Positions 1 to 12,349 of a stretch of DNA of 64,000 nt are shown here, one piece after another; position 1 is the first letter of the stretch; each line of letters begins with the position of its first letter. Made by a program: the position numbers and the translations under genes. Location: the NCBI GenBank assembly GCA_963920705.1, contig CAWUCO010000268.1:434001-498000 (forward strand), written 5' to 3'. Origin of the DNA: Odiellus spinosus (Eukaryota > Arthropoda > Arachnida > Opiliones > Phalangiidae). The notes under the pieces are model-generated. The model ran no database searches. It was not told where the DNA came from and was given only the letters and a program-made list of their open reading frames with translations.

Positions 1-637
1 ACGGATTTTTGAAAACTCTTATTATTTAGACTGTCCATTAATTGCTCTTTCGAATGACTTTGGTTTTGTCTAAATTGCAAAATTGTGACAAATATAAAAT
101 TGGTTAAAATAAAGCAAAAACACTTAAAAATCCAAGATTATTGGATTCAAATGGACACAAAACTTTTGATTTTTAAGCGATTTAGACAAAATTAAGACCA
201 CTCGAAAGAGCAAATATTGGTCTATCTAAAAAACAAGAGTTTTGGAAAATCCGTTGAAAAACATGGAAAATATGGACAATTCAAAAAACATCTAATATCA
301 AAAAGCGAATTTTGAAAATCTGAAATTTGACTATTTTGATATTCTATGATTTCTTGAATTGGCCATATTTTTCTTGTTTTTCCACGGATTTTTGAAAACT
401 CTTATTATTTAGACTGTCCATTAATTGCTCTTTCGAATGACTTTGGTTTTGTCTAAATTGCAAAATTGTGACAAATATAAAATTGGTTAAAATTAAGCAA
501 AAACACTTAAAAATCCAAGATTATTGGATTCAAATGGACACAAAACTTTTGATTTTTAAGCGATTTAGACAAAATTAAGACCACTCGAAAGAGCAAATAT
601 TGGTCTATCTGAAAATCAAGAGTTTTGGAAAATCCGT
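1..637 (-). repeat. Array block 1, (-) orientation
   Basis: About 1.7 monomers, opening inside arm A at the window edge. Near 382 one copy reads TTTTTCCACGG instead of TTTTTCAACGG. The block ends in arm B, where the first switch occurs. Confidence 0.92.
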
Positions 638-646
638 TGAAAAACA
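629..646. other. Orientation switch 1, (-) to (+), B to B
   Basis: Arm B diagnostic bases (TTTTGG) end at 628 and the opposite-polarity arm A connector (AAGAAAAATATGGCC) begins at 647. The 18 bases between are identical in both arms. This is the only B-B switch that uses the left copy of the stretch, so its whole connector is in (+) polarity. Confidence 0.88.
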
Positions 647-1046
647 AGAAAAATATGGCCAATTCAAGAAACCATACAATATCAAAATAGTCAAATTTCA
701 GATTTTAAAAATTCGCTTTTTGATATTAGATGCTTTTTGAATTGTCCATATTTTCCATGTTTTTCAACGGATTTCCCAAAACTCTTGTTTTTTAGATAGA
801 CCAATATTTGCTCTTTCGACTGCTCTTAATTTTGTCTATATCGCTTAAAAATCAAAACTTTTGTGTCCATTTTAATCCAATAATCTTGGATTTTTAAGTG
901 TTTTTGCTTAATTTTAACCAATTTTATATTTGTCACAATTTTGCAATTTAGACAAAACCAAAGTCATTCGAAAGAGCAATTAATGGACAGTCTAAATAAT
1001 AAGAGTTTTCAAAAATCCGTTGAAAAACAAGAAAAATATGGCCAAT
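638..1046 (+). repeat. Array block 2, (+) orientation
   Basis: About one monomer. Arm B here has private changes not noticed elsewhere: GGATTTCCCAAAAC near 770, TCGACTGCTCTTA near 816 and AAAACTTTTG near 855. Confidence 0.92.
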
Positions 1047-1050
1047 TCAA
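1043..1050. other. Orientation switch 2, (+) to (-), A to A
   Basis: The arm A marker GGCC ends at 1042 and the opposite-polarity connector AAAACATCTAAT starts at 1051. CAATTCAA lies between. The same fused text recurs at switches 6, 8, 10 and 16. Confidence 0.9.
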
Positions 1051-1533
1051 AAAACATCTAATATCAAAAAGCGAATTTTTAAAATCTGAAATTTGACTAT
1101 TTTGATATTGTATGATTTCTTGAATTGGCCATATTTTTCTTGTTTTTCAACGGATTTTTGAAAACTCTTGTTATTTAGACTGTCCATTAATTGCTCTTTC
1201 GAATGACTTTGGTTTTGTCTAAATTGCAAAATTGTGACAAATATAAAATTGGTTAAAATAAAGCAAAAACACTTAAAAATCCAAGATTATTGGATTCAAA
1301 TGGACACAAAACTTTTTATTTTTAAGCGATTTAGACAAAATTAAGACCACTCGAAAGAGCAAATATTGGTCTATCTGAAAATCAAGAGTTTTGGAAAATC
1401 CGTTGAAAAACATGGAAAATATGGACAATTCAAAAAACATCTAATATCAAAAAGCGAATTTTGAAAATCTGAAATTTGACTATTTTGATATTGTATGATT
1501 TCTTGAATTTGCCATATTTTTCTTCTTTTTCAA
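1047..1533 (-). repeat. Array block 3, (-) orientation
   Basis: About 1.3 monomers. It contains GAATTTGCCATA near 1508, a private variant of GAATTGGCCATA. Confidence 0.92.
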
Positions 1534-1541
1534 CGGATTTT
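1526..1541. other. Orientation switch 3, (-) to (+), B to B, private C class
   Basis: Connector text TATTTTTCTTC leads into TTTTTCAACGGATTTT, then arm B text CCAAAACTC starts at 1542. The C at 1525 replaces the usual G and marks a family of five switches (3, 5, 11, 13, 15). Confidence 0.9.
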
Positions 1542-1889
1542 CCAAAACTCTTGATTTTCAGATAGACCAATATTTGCTCTTTCGAGTGGTCTTAATTTTG
1601 TCTAAATCGCTTAAAAATCAAAAGTTTTGTGTCCATTTGAATCCAATAATCTTGGATTTTTAAGTGTTTTTGCTTAATTTTAACCAATTTTATAATTGTC
1701 ACAATTTTGCAATTTAGACAAAACCAAAGTCATTCGAAAGAGCAATTAATGGACAGTCTAAATAACAAGAGTTTTCAAAAATCCGTTGAAAAACAAGAAA
1801 AATATGGCCAATTCAAGAAATCATACAATATCAAAATAGTCAAATTTCAGATTTTAAAAATTCGCTTTTTGATATTAGATGTTTTTTGA
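1534..1889 (+). repeat. Array block 4, (+) orientation
   Basis: Just under one monomer, holding one arm B, spacer and arm A, then a connector in (+) polarity. Confidence 0.92.
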
Positions 1890-1893
1890 ATTG
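1886..1893. other. Orientation switch 4, (+) to (-), A to A, mirror site
   Basis: Connector text GATGTTTTT (B-side type) passes through TTGAATTG into GGCCATATTTTTCTTG (A-side type). This is the mirror copy of switch stretch 2 and the only switch in the window using it. Confidence 0.88.
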
Positions 1894-2299
1894 GCCATAT
1901 TTTTCTTGTTTTTCAACGGATTTTTGAAAACTCTTATTATTTAGACTGTCCATTAATTGCTCTTTCGAATGACTTTGGTTTTGTCTAAATTGCAAAATTG
2001 TGACCAATATAAAATTGGTTAAAATTAAGCAAAAACACTTAAAAATCCAAGATTATTGGATTCAAATGGACACAAAACTTTTGATTTTTAAGCGATTTAG
2101 ACAAAATTAAGACCACTCGATAGAGCAAATATTGGTCTATCTAAAAAACAAGATTTTTGGAAAATCCGTTGAAAAACATGGAAAATATGGACAATTCAAA
2201 AAACATCTAATATCAAAAAGCGAATTTTGAAAATCTGAAATTTGACTATTTTGATATTGTATGATTTCTTGAATTGGCCATATTTTTCTTCTTTTTCAA
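1890..2299 (-). repeat. Array block 5, (-) orientation
   Basis: About one monomer, with GACCAATAT near 2002 and ACTCGATAGAG near 2116 as local variants. Confidence 0.92.
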
Positions 2300-2307
2300 C
2301 GGATTTT
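2292..2307. other. Orientation switch 5, (-) to (+), B to B, private C class
   Basis: Same text as switch 3: TATTTTTCTTC into TTTTTCAACGGATTTT, then CCAAAACTC from 2308. The diagnostic C is at 2291. Confidence 0.9.
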
Positions 2308-3343
2308 CCAAAACTCTTGATTTTCAGATAGACCAATATTTGCTCTTTCGAGTGGTCTTAATTTTGTCTAAATCGCTTAAAAATCAAAAGTTTTGTGTCC
2401 ATTTTAATCCAATAATCTTGGATTTTTAAGCGTTTTTGCTTAATTTTAACCAATTTTATATTTGTCACAATTTTGCAATTTAGTCAAAACCAAAGTCATT
2501 CGAAAGAGCAATTAATGGACAGTCTAAATAATAAGAGTTTTCAAAAATCCGTTGAAAAACAAGAAAAATATGGCCAATTCAAGAAATCATAGAATATCTA
2601 AATAGTCAAATTTCAGATTTTCAAAATTCGCTTTTTGATATTAGATGCTTTTTGAATTGTCCATATTTTCCATGTTTTTCAACGGATTTTCCAAAACTCT
2701 TGATTTTTAGATAGACCAATATTTGCTTTTTCGAATGGTCTTAATTTTGTCTAAATCGCTTAAAAATCAAAAGTTTTGTGTCCATTTGAATCCAATAATC
2801 TTGGATTTTTAAGTGTTTTTGCTTTATTTTAACCAATTTTATATTTGTCACGTCTTGGCAATTTAGACAAAACCAAAGTCATTCGAAAGAGCAATTAATG
2901 GACAGTCTAAATAATAAGAGTTTTCAAAAATCCGTTGAAAAACAAGAAAAATATGGCCAATTCAAGAAATCATACAATATCAAAATAGTCAAATTTCAGA
3001 TTTTAAAAATTCGCTTTTTGATATTAGATGTTTTTTGAATTGTCCATATTTTCCATGTTTTTCAACGGATTTTCCAAAACTCTTGATTTTCAGATAGACC
3101 AATATTAGCTCTTTCGAGTGGTCTTAATTTTGTCTAACTCGCTTAAAAATCAAAAGTTTTGTGTCCATTTGAATCCTATAATCTTGGATTTTTAAGTGTT
3201 TTTGCTTTATTTTAACCAATTTTATATTTGTCACAATTTTGCAATTTAGAAAAAACAAAGTCATTCGAAAGAGCAATTAATGGACAGTCTAAATAATAAG
3301 AGTTTTCAAAAATCCGTTGAAAAACAAGAAAAATATGGCCAAT
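2300..3343 (+). repeat. Array block 6, (+) orientation
   Basis: About 2.7 monomers. Includes the rare spacer/arm variant CACGTCTTGGCAATTT near 2849, which recurs at 36161 (+) and, inverted, at 50591 (-). Confidence 0.92.
2849..2864 (+). repeat. Rare monomer variant ACGTCTTGGC, copy 1
   Basis: CACGTCTTGGCAATTT replaces the usual CACAATTTTGCAATTT, with four clustered base changes. I find it in three monomers only, in both orientations, so it marks shared ancestry across more than 30 kb. Confidence 0.85.
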
Positions 3344-3347
3344 TCAA
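3340..3347. other. Orientation switch 6, (+) to (-), A to A
   Basis: GGC then CAATTCAA then AAAACATCTAAT, identical to switch 2 and followed by the same GCGAATTTTTAAAATC form of the centre. Confidence 0.9.
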
Positions 3348-4596
3348 AAAACATCTAATATCAAAAAGCGAATTTTTAAAATCTGAAATTTGACTATTTT
3401 GATATTCTATGATTTCTTGAATTGGCCATATTTTTCTTGTTTTTCAACGGATTTTTGAAAACTCTTATTATTTAGACTGTCCATTAATTGCTCTTTCGAA
3501 TGACTTTGGTTTTGTCTAAATTGCAAAATTGTGACAAATATAAAATTGGTTAAAATAAAGCAAAAACACTTAAAAATCCAAGATTATTGGATTCAAATGG
3601 ACACAAAACTTTTGATTTTTAAGCGATTTAGACAAAATTAAGACCACTCGAAAGAGCAAATATTGGTCTATCTAAAAAACAAGAGTTTTGGAAAATCCAT
3701 TGAAAAACATGGAAAATATGGACAATTCAAAAAACATCTAATATCAAAAAGCGAATTTTGAAAATCTGAAATTTGACTATTTTGATATTCTATGATTTCT
3801 TGAATTGGCCATATTTTTCTTGTTTTTCAACGGATTTTTGAAAACTCTTATTATTTAGACTGTCCATTAATTGCTCTTTCGAATGACTTTGGTTTTGTCT
3901 AAATTGCAAAATTGTGACAAATATAAAATTGGTTAAAATAAAGCAAAAACACTTAAAAATCCAAGATTATTGGATTCAAATGGACACAAAACTTTTGATT
4001 TTTAAGCGATTTAGACAAAATTAAGACCACTCGAAAGAGCAAATATTGGTCTATCTTAAAAAACAAGAGTTTTGGAAAATCCGTTGAAAAACATGGAAAA
4101 TATGGACAATTCAAAAAGCATCTAATATCAAAAAGCGAATTTTTAAAATCTGAAATTTGACTATTTTGATATTGTATGATTTCTTGAATTTTCCATATTT
4201 TTCTTGTTTTTCAACGGATTTTTGAAAACTCTTATTATTTAGACAGTCCATTAATTGCTCTTTCGAATGACTTTGGTTTTGTCTAAATTGCAAAATTGTG
4301 ACCAATATAAAATTGGTTAAAATTAAGCAAAAACACTTAAAAATCCAAGATTATTGGATTCAAATGGACACAAAACTTTTGATGTTTAAGCGATTTAGAC
4401 AAAATTAAGACCACTCGAAAGAGCAAATATTGGTCTATCTAAAAAACAAGAAGTTTGGAAAATCCGTTGAAAAACATGGAAAATATGGACAATTCAAAAA
4501 GCATCTAATATCAAAAAGCGAATTTTTAAAATCTGAAATTTGACTATTTTGATATTGTATGATTTCTTGAATTGGCCATATTTTTCTTGTTTTTCA
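3344..4596 (-). repeat. Array block 7, (-) orientation
   Basis: About 3.3 monomers. Private variants include GATGTTTAAG near 4381 and ACAAGAAGTTTGG near 4446. Confidence 0.92.
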
Positions 4597-4605
4597 ACGG
4601 ATTTT
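4588..4605. other. Orientation switch 7, (-) to (+), B to B, G class
   Basis: Connector CTTG keeps the normal G, then TGTTTTTCAACGGATTTT passes into arm B CCAAAACTC at 4606. It shares this text with switches 9 and 17. Confidence 0.9.
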
Positions 4606-6408
4606 CCAAAACTCTTGATTTTCAGATAGACCAATATTTGCTCTTTCGAGTGGTCTTAATTTTGTCTAAATCGCTTAAAAATCAAAAGTTTTGTGTCCAT
4701 TTGAATCCAATAATCTTGGATTTTTAAGTGTTTTTGCTTAATTTTAACCAATTTTATAATTGTCACAATTTTGCAATTTAGACAAAACCAAAGTCATTCG
4801 AAAGAGCAATTAATGGACAGTCTAAATAATAAGAGTTTTCAAAAATCCGTTGAAAAACAAGAAAAATATGGCCAATTCAAGAAATCATAGAATATCAAAA
4901 TAGTCAAATTTCAGATTTTCAAAATTCGCTTTTTGATATTAGATGCTTTTTGAATTGTCCATATTTTCCATGTTTTTCAACGGATTTTCCAAAACTCTTG
5001 TTTTTTAGATAGACCAATATTTGCTCTTTCGAGTGGTGTTAATTTTGTCTAAATCGCTTAAAAATCAAAAGTTTTGTGTCCATTTGAATCCAATAATCTT
5101 GGATTTTTAAGCGTTTTTGCTTAATTTTAACCAATTTTATATTGGTCACAATTTTGCAATTTAGACAAAACCAAAGTCATTCGAAAGAGCAATTAATGGA
5201 CAGTCTAAATAATAAGAGTTTTCAAAAATCCGTTGAAAAACAAGAAAAATATGGCCAATTCAATAAATCATACAATATCAAAATAGTCAAATTTCAGATT
5301 TTAAAAATTCGCTTTTTGATATTAGATGTTTTTTGAATTGTCCATATTTTCCATGTTTTTCAACGGATTTTCCAAAACTCTTGATTTTCAGATAGACCAA
5401 TATTTGCTCTTTCGAGTGGTCTTAATTTTGTCTAAATCGCTTAAAAATCAAAAGTTTTGTGACCATTTTAATCCAATAATCTTGGATTTTTAAGTGTTTT
5501 TGCTTAATTTTAACCAATTTTATATTTGTCACAATTTTGCAATTTAGACAAAACCAAAGTCATTCGAAAGAGCAATTAATGGACAGTCTAAATAACAAGA
5601 GTTTTCAAAAATCCGTTGAAAAACAAGAAAAATATGGCCAATTCAAGAAATCATACAATATCAAAATAGTCAAATTTCAGATTTTAAAAATTCGCTTTTT
5701 GATATTAGATGTTTTTTGAATTGTCCATATTTTCCATGTTTTTCAACGGATTTTCCAAAACTCTTGTTTTTTAGATAGACCAATATTTGATCTTTCGAGT
5801 GGTGTTAATTTTGTCTAAATCGCTTAAAAATCAAAAGTTTTGTGTCCATTTGAATCCAATAATCTTGGATTTTTAAGCGTTTTTGCTTAATTTTAACCAA
5901 TTTTATATTGGTCACAATTTTGCAATTTAGACAAAACCAAAGTCATTCGAAAGAGCAATTAATGGACAGTCTAAATAATAAGAGTTTTCAAAAATCCGTT
6001 GAAAAACAAGAAAAATATGGCCAATTCAAGAAATCATACAATATCAAAATAGTCAAATTTCAGATTTTAAAAATTCGCTTTTTGATATTAGATGTTTTTT
6101 GAATTGTCCATATTTTCCATGTTTTTCAACGGATTTTCCAAAACTCTTGATTTTCAGATAGACCAATATTTGCTCTTTCGAGTGGTCTTAATTTTGTCTA
6201 AATCGCTTAAAAATCAAAAGTTTTGTGTCCATTTGAATCCTATAATCTTGGATTTTTAAGTGTTTTTGCTTTATTTTAACCAATTTTATATTTGTCACAA
6301 TTTTGCAATTTAGACAAAACCAAAGTCATTCGAAAGAGCAATTAATGGACAGTCTAAATAATAAGAGTTTTCAAAAATCCGTTGAAAAACAAGAAAAATA
6401 TGGCCAAT
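4597..6408 (+). repeat. Array block 8, (+) orientation
   Basis: About 4.7 monomers. Arm A copies alternate between AATAATAAGAG and AATAACAAGAG. TTTGATCTTTCG near 5788 recurs at 7319, so neighbouring (+) blocks share monomers at about 1.53-kb spacing. Confidence 0.92.
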
Positions 6409-6412
6409 TCAA
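6405..6412. other. Orientation switch 8, (+) to (-), A to A
   Basis: GGC then CAATTCAA then AAAACATCTAAT, same form as switches 2, 6, 10 and 16. Confidence 0.9.
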
Positions 6413-6894
6413 AAAACATCTAATATAAAAAAGCGAATTTTTAAAATCTGAAATTTGACTATTTTGATATTGTATGGTTTCTTGAATTGGCCATATTTTT
6501 CTTGTTTTTCAACGGATTTTTGAAAACTCTTATTATTTAGACTGTCCATTAATTGCTCTTTCGAATGACTTTGGTTTTGTCTAAATTGCAAAAGTGTGAC
6601 AAATATAAAATTGGTTAAAATAAAGCAAAAACACTTAAAAATCCAAGATTATTGGATTAAAATGGACACAAAACTTTTGATTTTTAAGCGATATAGACAA
6701 AATTAAGACCACTCGAATGAGCAAATATTGGTCTATCTAAAAAACAAGAGTTTTGGAAAATCCGTTGAAAAACATGGAAAATATGGACAATTCACAAAGC
6801 ATCTAATATCAAAAAGCGAATTTCTAAAATCTGAAATTTGCCTATTTTGATATTGTATGGTTTCTTGAATTGGCCATATTTTTCTTGTTTTTCA
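6409..6894 (-). repeat. Array block 9, (-) orientation
   Basis: About 1.3 monomers, with private ACTCGAATGAGC near 6712 and AATTTGCCTATTTTG near 6834. Confidence 0.92.
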
Positions 6895-6903
6895 ACGGAT
6901 TTT
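6886..6903. other. Orientation switch 9, (-) to (+), B to B, G class
   Basis: TGTTTTTCAACGGATTTT joins an A-side connector (CTTG form) to arm B CCAAAACTC at 6904. Confidence 0.9.
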
Positions 6904-8323
6904 CCAAAACTCTTGATTTTCATATAGACCAATATTTGCTCTTTCGAGTGGTCTTAATTTTGTCTAAATCGCTTAAAAATCAAAAGTTTTGTGTCCATTT
7001 GAATCCAATAATCTTGGATTTTTAAGTGTTTTTGCTTAATTTTAACCAATTTTATATTTGTCACAATTTTGCAATTTAGACAAAACCAAAGTCATTCGAA
7101 AGACCAATTAATGGACAGTCTAAATAATAAGAGTTTTCAAAAATCCGTTGAAAAACAAGAAAAATATGGCCAATTCAAGAAATCATACAATATCAAAATA
7201 GTCAAATTTCAGATTTTAAAAATTCGCTTTTTGATATTAGATGTTTTTTGAATTGTCCATATTTTCCATGTTTTTCAACGGATTTTCCAAAACTCTTGTT
7301 TTTTAGATAGACCAATATTTGATCTTTCGAGTGGTGTTAATTTTGTCTAAATCGCTTAAAAATCAAAAGTTTTGTGTCCATTTGAATCCAATAATCTTGG
7401 ATTTTTAAGCGTTTTTGCTTAATTTTAACCAATTTTATATTGGTCACAATTTTGCAATTTAGACAAAACCAAAGTCATTCGAAAGAGCAATTAATGGACA
7501 GTCTAAATAATAAGAGTTTTCAAAAATCCGTTGAAAAACAAGAAAAATATGGCCAATTCAAGAAATCATACAATATCAAAATAGTCAAATTTCAGATTTT
7601 AAAAATTCGCTTTTTGATATTAGATGTTTTTTGAATTGTCCATATTTTCCATGTTTTTCAACGGATTTTCCAAAACTCTTGATTTTCAGATAGACCAATA
7701 TTTGCTCTTTCGAGTGGTCTTAATTTTGTCTAAATCGCTTAAAAATCAAAAGTTTTGTGTCCATTTTAATCCAATAATCTTGGATTTTTAAGTGTTTTTG
7801 CTTAATTTTAACCAATTTTATATTTGTCACAATTTTGCAATTTAGTCAAAACCAAAGTCATTCGAAAGAGCAATTAATGGACAGTCTAAATAATAAGAGT
7901 TTTCAAAAATCCGTTGAAAAACAAGAAAAATATGGCCAATTCAAGAAATCATAGAATATCTAAATAGTCAAATTTCAGATTTTCAAAATTCGCTTTTTGA
8001 TATTAGATGCTTTTTGAATTGTCCATATTTTCCATGTTTTTCAACGGATTTTCCAAAACTCTTGTTTTTTAGATAGACCAATATTTGCTCTTTCGAGTGG
8101 TCTTAATTTTGTCTATATCGCTTAAAAATCAAAAGTTTTGTGTCCATTTTAATACAATAATCTTCGATTTTTAAGTGTTTTTGCTTAATTTTAACCAATT
8201 TTATATTTGTCACAATTTTGCAATTTAGACAAAACCAAAGTCATTCGAAAGAGCAATTAATGGACAGTCTAAATAATAAGAGTTTTCAAAAATCCGTTGA
8301 AAAACAAGAAAAATATGGCCAAT
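6895..8323 (+). repeat. Array block 10, (+) orientation
   Basis: About 3.7 monomers. The monomer around 7850-7985 repeats variants seen at 2485-2605 (TTTAGTCAAAACC and ATATCTAAATAG), linking the two (+) blocks. Confidence 0.92.
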
Positions 8324-8327
8324 TCAA
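8320..8327. other. Orientation switch 10, (+) to (-), A to A
   Basis: GGC then CAATTCAA then AAAACATCTAAT. It opens the first long uniform block. Confidence 0.9.
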
Positions 8328-10050
8328 AAAACATCTAATATCAAAAAGCGAATTTTTAAAATCTGAAATTTGACTATTTTGATATTGTATGATTTCTTGA
8401 ATTGGCCATATTTTTCTTGTTTTTCAACGGATTTTTGAAAACTCTTGTTATTTAGACTGTCCATTAATTGCTCTTTCGAATGACTTTGGTTTTGTCTAAA
8501 TTGCAAAATTGTGACAAATATAAAATTGGTTAAAATTAAGCAAAAACGCTTAAAAATCCAAGATAATTGGATTAAAATGGACACAAAACTTTTGATTTTT
8601 AAGCGATTTAGACAAAATTAAGACCACTCGAAAGAGCAAATATTGGTCTACATGAAAATCAAGAGATTTGGAAAATCCGTTGAAAAACATGGAAAATATG
8701 GACAATTCAAAAAACATCTAATATCAAAAAGCGAATTTTTAAAATCTGAAATTTGACTATTTTGATATTGTATGATTTCTTGAATTGGCCATATTTTTCT
8801 TGTTTTTGAACGGATTTTTGAAAACTCTTATTATTTAGACTGTCCATTAATTGCTCTTTCGAATGACTTTGGTTTTGTCTAAATTGCAAAATTGTGACAA
8901 ATATAAAATTGGTTAAAATTAAGCAAAAACGCTTAAAAATCCAAGATTATTGGATTAAAATGGACACAAAACTTTTGATTTTTAAGCGATTTAGACAAAA
9001 TTAAGACCACTCGAAAGAGCAAATATTGGTCTATCTGAAAATCAAGAGCTTTGGAAAATCCGTTGAAAAACATGGAAAATATGGACAATTCAAAAAACAT
9101 CTAATATCAAAATGCGAATTTTGAAAATCTGAAATTTGACTATTTTGATATTCTATGATTTCTTGAATTGGCCATATTTTTCTTGTTTTTCAACGGATTT
9201 TTGAAAACTCTTGTTATTTAGACTGTCCATTAATTGCTCTTTCGAATGACTTTGGTTTTGTCTAAATTGCAAAATTGTGACCAATATAAAATTGGTTAAA
9301 ATTAAGCAAAAACGCTTAAAAATCCAAGATTATTGGATTCAAATGGACACAAAACTTTTGATTTTTAAGCGATTTAGACAAAATTAAGACCACTCGAAAG
9401 AGCAAATATTGGTCTATCTAAAAAACAAGAGTTTTGGAAAATCCGTTGAAAAACATGGAAAATATGGACAATTCAAAAAGCATCTAATATCAAAAAGCGA
9501 ATTTTGAAAATCTGAAATTTGACTATTTTGATATTCTATGATTTCTTGAATTGGCCATATTTTTCTTGTTTTTCAACGGATTTTTGAAAACTCTTATTAT
9601 TTAGACTGTCCATTAATTGCTCTTTCGAATGACTTTGGTTTTGTCTAAATTGCAAAATTGTGACAAATATAAAATTGGTTAAAATTAAGCAAAAACACTT
9701 AAAAATCCAAGATTATTGGATTAAAATGGACACAAAACTTTTGATTTTTAAGCGATTTAGACAAAATTAAGACCACTCGAAAGAGCAAATATTGGTCTAC
9801 ATGAAAATCAAGAGATTTGGAAAATCCGTTGAAAAACGTGGAAAATATGGACAATTCAAAAAACATCTAATATCAAAAAGCGAATTTTGAAAATCTGAAA
9901 TTTGACTATTTTGATATTCTATGATTTCTTGAATTGGCCATATTTTTCTTGTTTTTCAACGGATTTTTGAAAACTCTTATTATTTAAACTGTCCATTAAT
10001 TGCTCTTTCGAATGACTTTGGTTTTGTCTAAATTGCAAAATTGTGACAAA

Positions 10051-12349
10051 TATAAATTTGGTTAAAATTAAGCAAAAACACTTAAAAATCCAAGATTATT
10101 GGATTCAAATGGACACAAAACTTTTGATTTTTAAGCAATTTAGACAAAATTAAGACTACTCGAAAGAGCAAATATTGGTCTATCTAAAAAACAAGAGTTT
10201 TGGAAAATCCGTTGAAAAACATGGAAAATATAGCCAATTCAAAAAACATCTAATATCAAAAAGCGAATTTTGAAAATCTGAAATTTGACTATTTTGATAT
10301 TCTATGATTTCTTGAATTGGCCATATTTTTCTTGTTTTTCAACGGATTTTTGAAAACTCTTATTATTTAGACTGTCCATTAATTGCTCTTTCGAATGACT
10401 TTGGTTTTGTCTAAATTGCAAAATTGTGACAAATATAAAATTGGTTAAAATTAAGCAAAAACGCTTAAAAATCCAAGATTATTGGATTCAAATGCACACA
10501 AAACTTTTGATTTTTAAGCGATTTAGACAAAATTAAGACCACTCGAAAGAGCAAATATTGGTCTACATGAAAATCAAGAGATTTGGAAAATCCGTTGAAA
10601 AACGTGGAAAATATGGACAATTCAAAAAACATCTAATATCAAAAAGCGAATTTTGAAAATCTGAAATTTGACTATTTTGATATTCTATGATTTCTTGAAT
10701 TGGCCATATTTTTCTTGTTTTTCAACGGATTTTTGAAAACTCTTATTATTTAGACTGTCCATTAATTGCTCTTTCGAATGACTTTGGTTTTGTCTATATT
10801 GCAAAATTGTGACCAATATAAAATTGGTTAAAATTAAGCAAAAACGCTTAAAAATCCAAGATTATTGGATTCAAATGCACACAAAACTTTTGATTTTTAA
10901 GCGATTTATACAAAATTAAGACCACTCGAAAGAGAAAATATTGGTCTATCTAAAAAACAAGAGTTTTGGAAAATCCGTTGAAAAACATGGAAAATATAGC
11001 CAATTCAAAAAACATCTAATATCAAAAAGCGAATTTTGAAAATCTGAAATTTGACTATTTTGATATTCTATGATTTCTTGAATTGGCCATATTTTTCTTG
11101 TTTTTCAACGGATTTTTGAAAACTCTTATTATTTAGACTGTCCATTAATTGCTCTTTCGAATGACTTTGGTTTTGTCTAAATTGCAAAATTGTGACAAAT
11201 ATAAAATTGGTTAAAATTAAGCAAAAACGCTTAAAAATCCAAGATTATTGGATTAAAATGGACACAAAACTTTTGATTTTTAAGCGATTTAGACAAAATT
11301 AAGACCACTCGAAAGAGCAAATATTGGTCTATCTGAAAATCAAGAGTTTTGGAAAATACGTTGAAAAACATGGAAAATATGGACAATTCAAAAAACATCT
11401 AATATCAAAAAGCGAATTTTGAAAATCTGAAATTTGACTATTTTGATATTCTATGATTTCTTGAATTGGCCATATTTTTCTTGTTTTTCAACGGACTTTT
11501 GAAAACTCTTATTATTTAGACTGTCCATTAATTGCTCTTTCGAATGACTTTGGTTTTGTCTATATTGCAAAATTGTGACCAATATAAAATTGGTTAAAAT
11601 TAAGCAAAAACGCTTAAAAATCCAAGATTATTGGATTCAAATGCACACAAAACTTTTGATTTTTAAGCGATTTATACAAAATTAAGACCACTCGAAAGAG
11701 AAAATATTGGTCTATCTAAAAAACAAGATTTTTGGAAAATCCGTTGAAAAACATGGAAAATATGGACAATTCAAAAAGCATCTAATATCAAAAAGCGAAT
11801 TTTGAAAATCTGAAATTTGACTATTTTGATATTCTATGATTTCTTGAATTGGCCATATTTTTCTTGTTTTTCAACGGATTTTTGAAAACTCTTATTATTT
11901 AGACTGTCCATTAATTGCTCTTTCGAATGACTTTGGTTTTGTCTAAATTGCAAAATTGTGACAAATATAAAATTGGTTAAAATTAAGCAAAAGCGCTTAA
12001 AAATCCAAGATTATTGGATTCAAATGGACACAAAACTTTTGATTTTTAAGCGATTTAGACAAAATTAAGACCACTCGAAAGAGCAAATATTGGTCTACAT
12101 GAAAATCAAGAGATTTGGAAAATCCGTTGAAAAACGTGGAAAATATGGACAATTCAAAAAACATCTAATATCAAAAAGCGAATTTTGAAAATCTGAAATT
12201 TGACTATTTTGATATTCTATGATTTCTTGAATTGGCCATATTTTTCTTGTTTTTCAACGGATTTTTGAAAACTCTTATTATTTAGACTGTCCATTAATTG
12301 CTCTTTCGAATGACTTTGGTTTTGTCTAAATTGCAAAATTGTGACAAAT
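10051..12349 (-). repeat. Six-monomer spacing of a marked monomer (2298 bp)
   Basis: A monomer with TATAAATTTG, TTTAAGCAATTTAG, GACTACTCG and ATAGCCAATTC together begins its marker at 10051 and again at 12349, exactly six monomers apart. A third copy at 13115 is two monomers further on. Confidence 0.8.

Noticed and set aside
1..400. Telomere repeats or array edge at the window ends
   Set aside because: Both ends are ordinary monomer text cut mid-arm; no telomeric hexamer-type repeat or unique flank is present.
5212..5336. ATG-started 40-50-codon frame beginning MDSLNN inside arm A
   Set aside because: It has a true ATG, but it exists in almost every monomer, ends variably, and its variation shows no obvious codon-position bias by eye. 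A chance frame in a repeat is the simpler reading.
10229..10245. ATAGCCAATTC variant as another conversion patch
   Set aside because: Only one of its two changes matches the other arm (GCC), the other (G to A) matches neither, so point mutation explains it as well.
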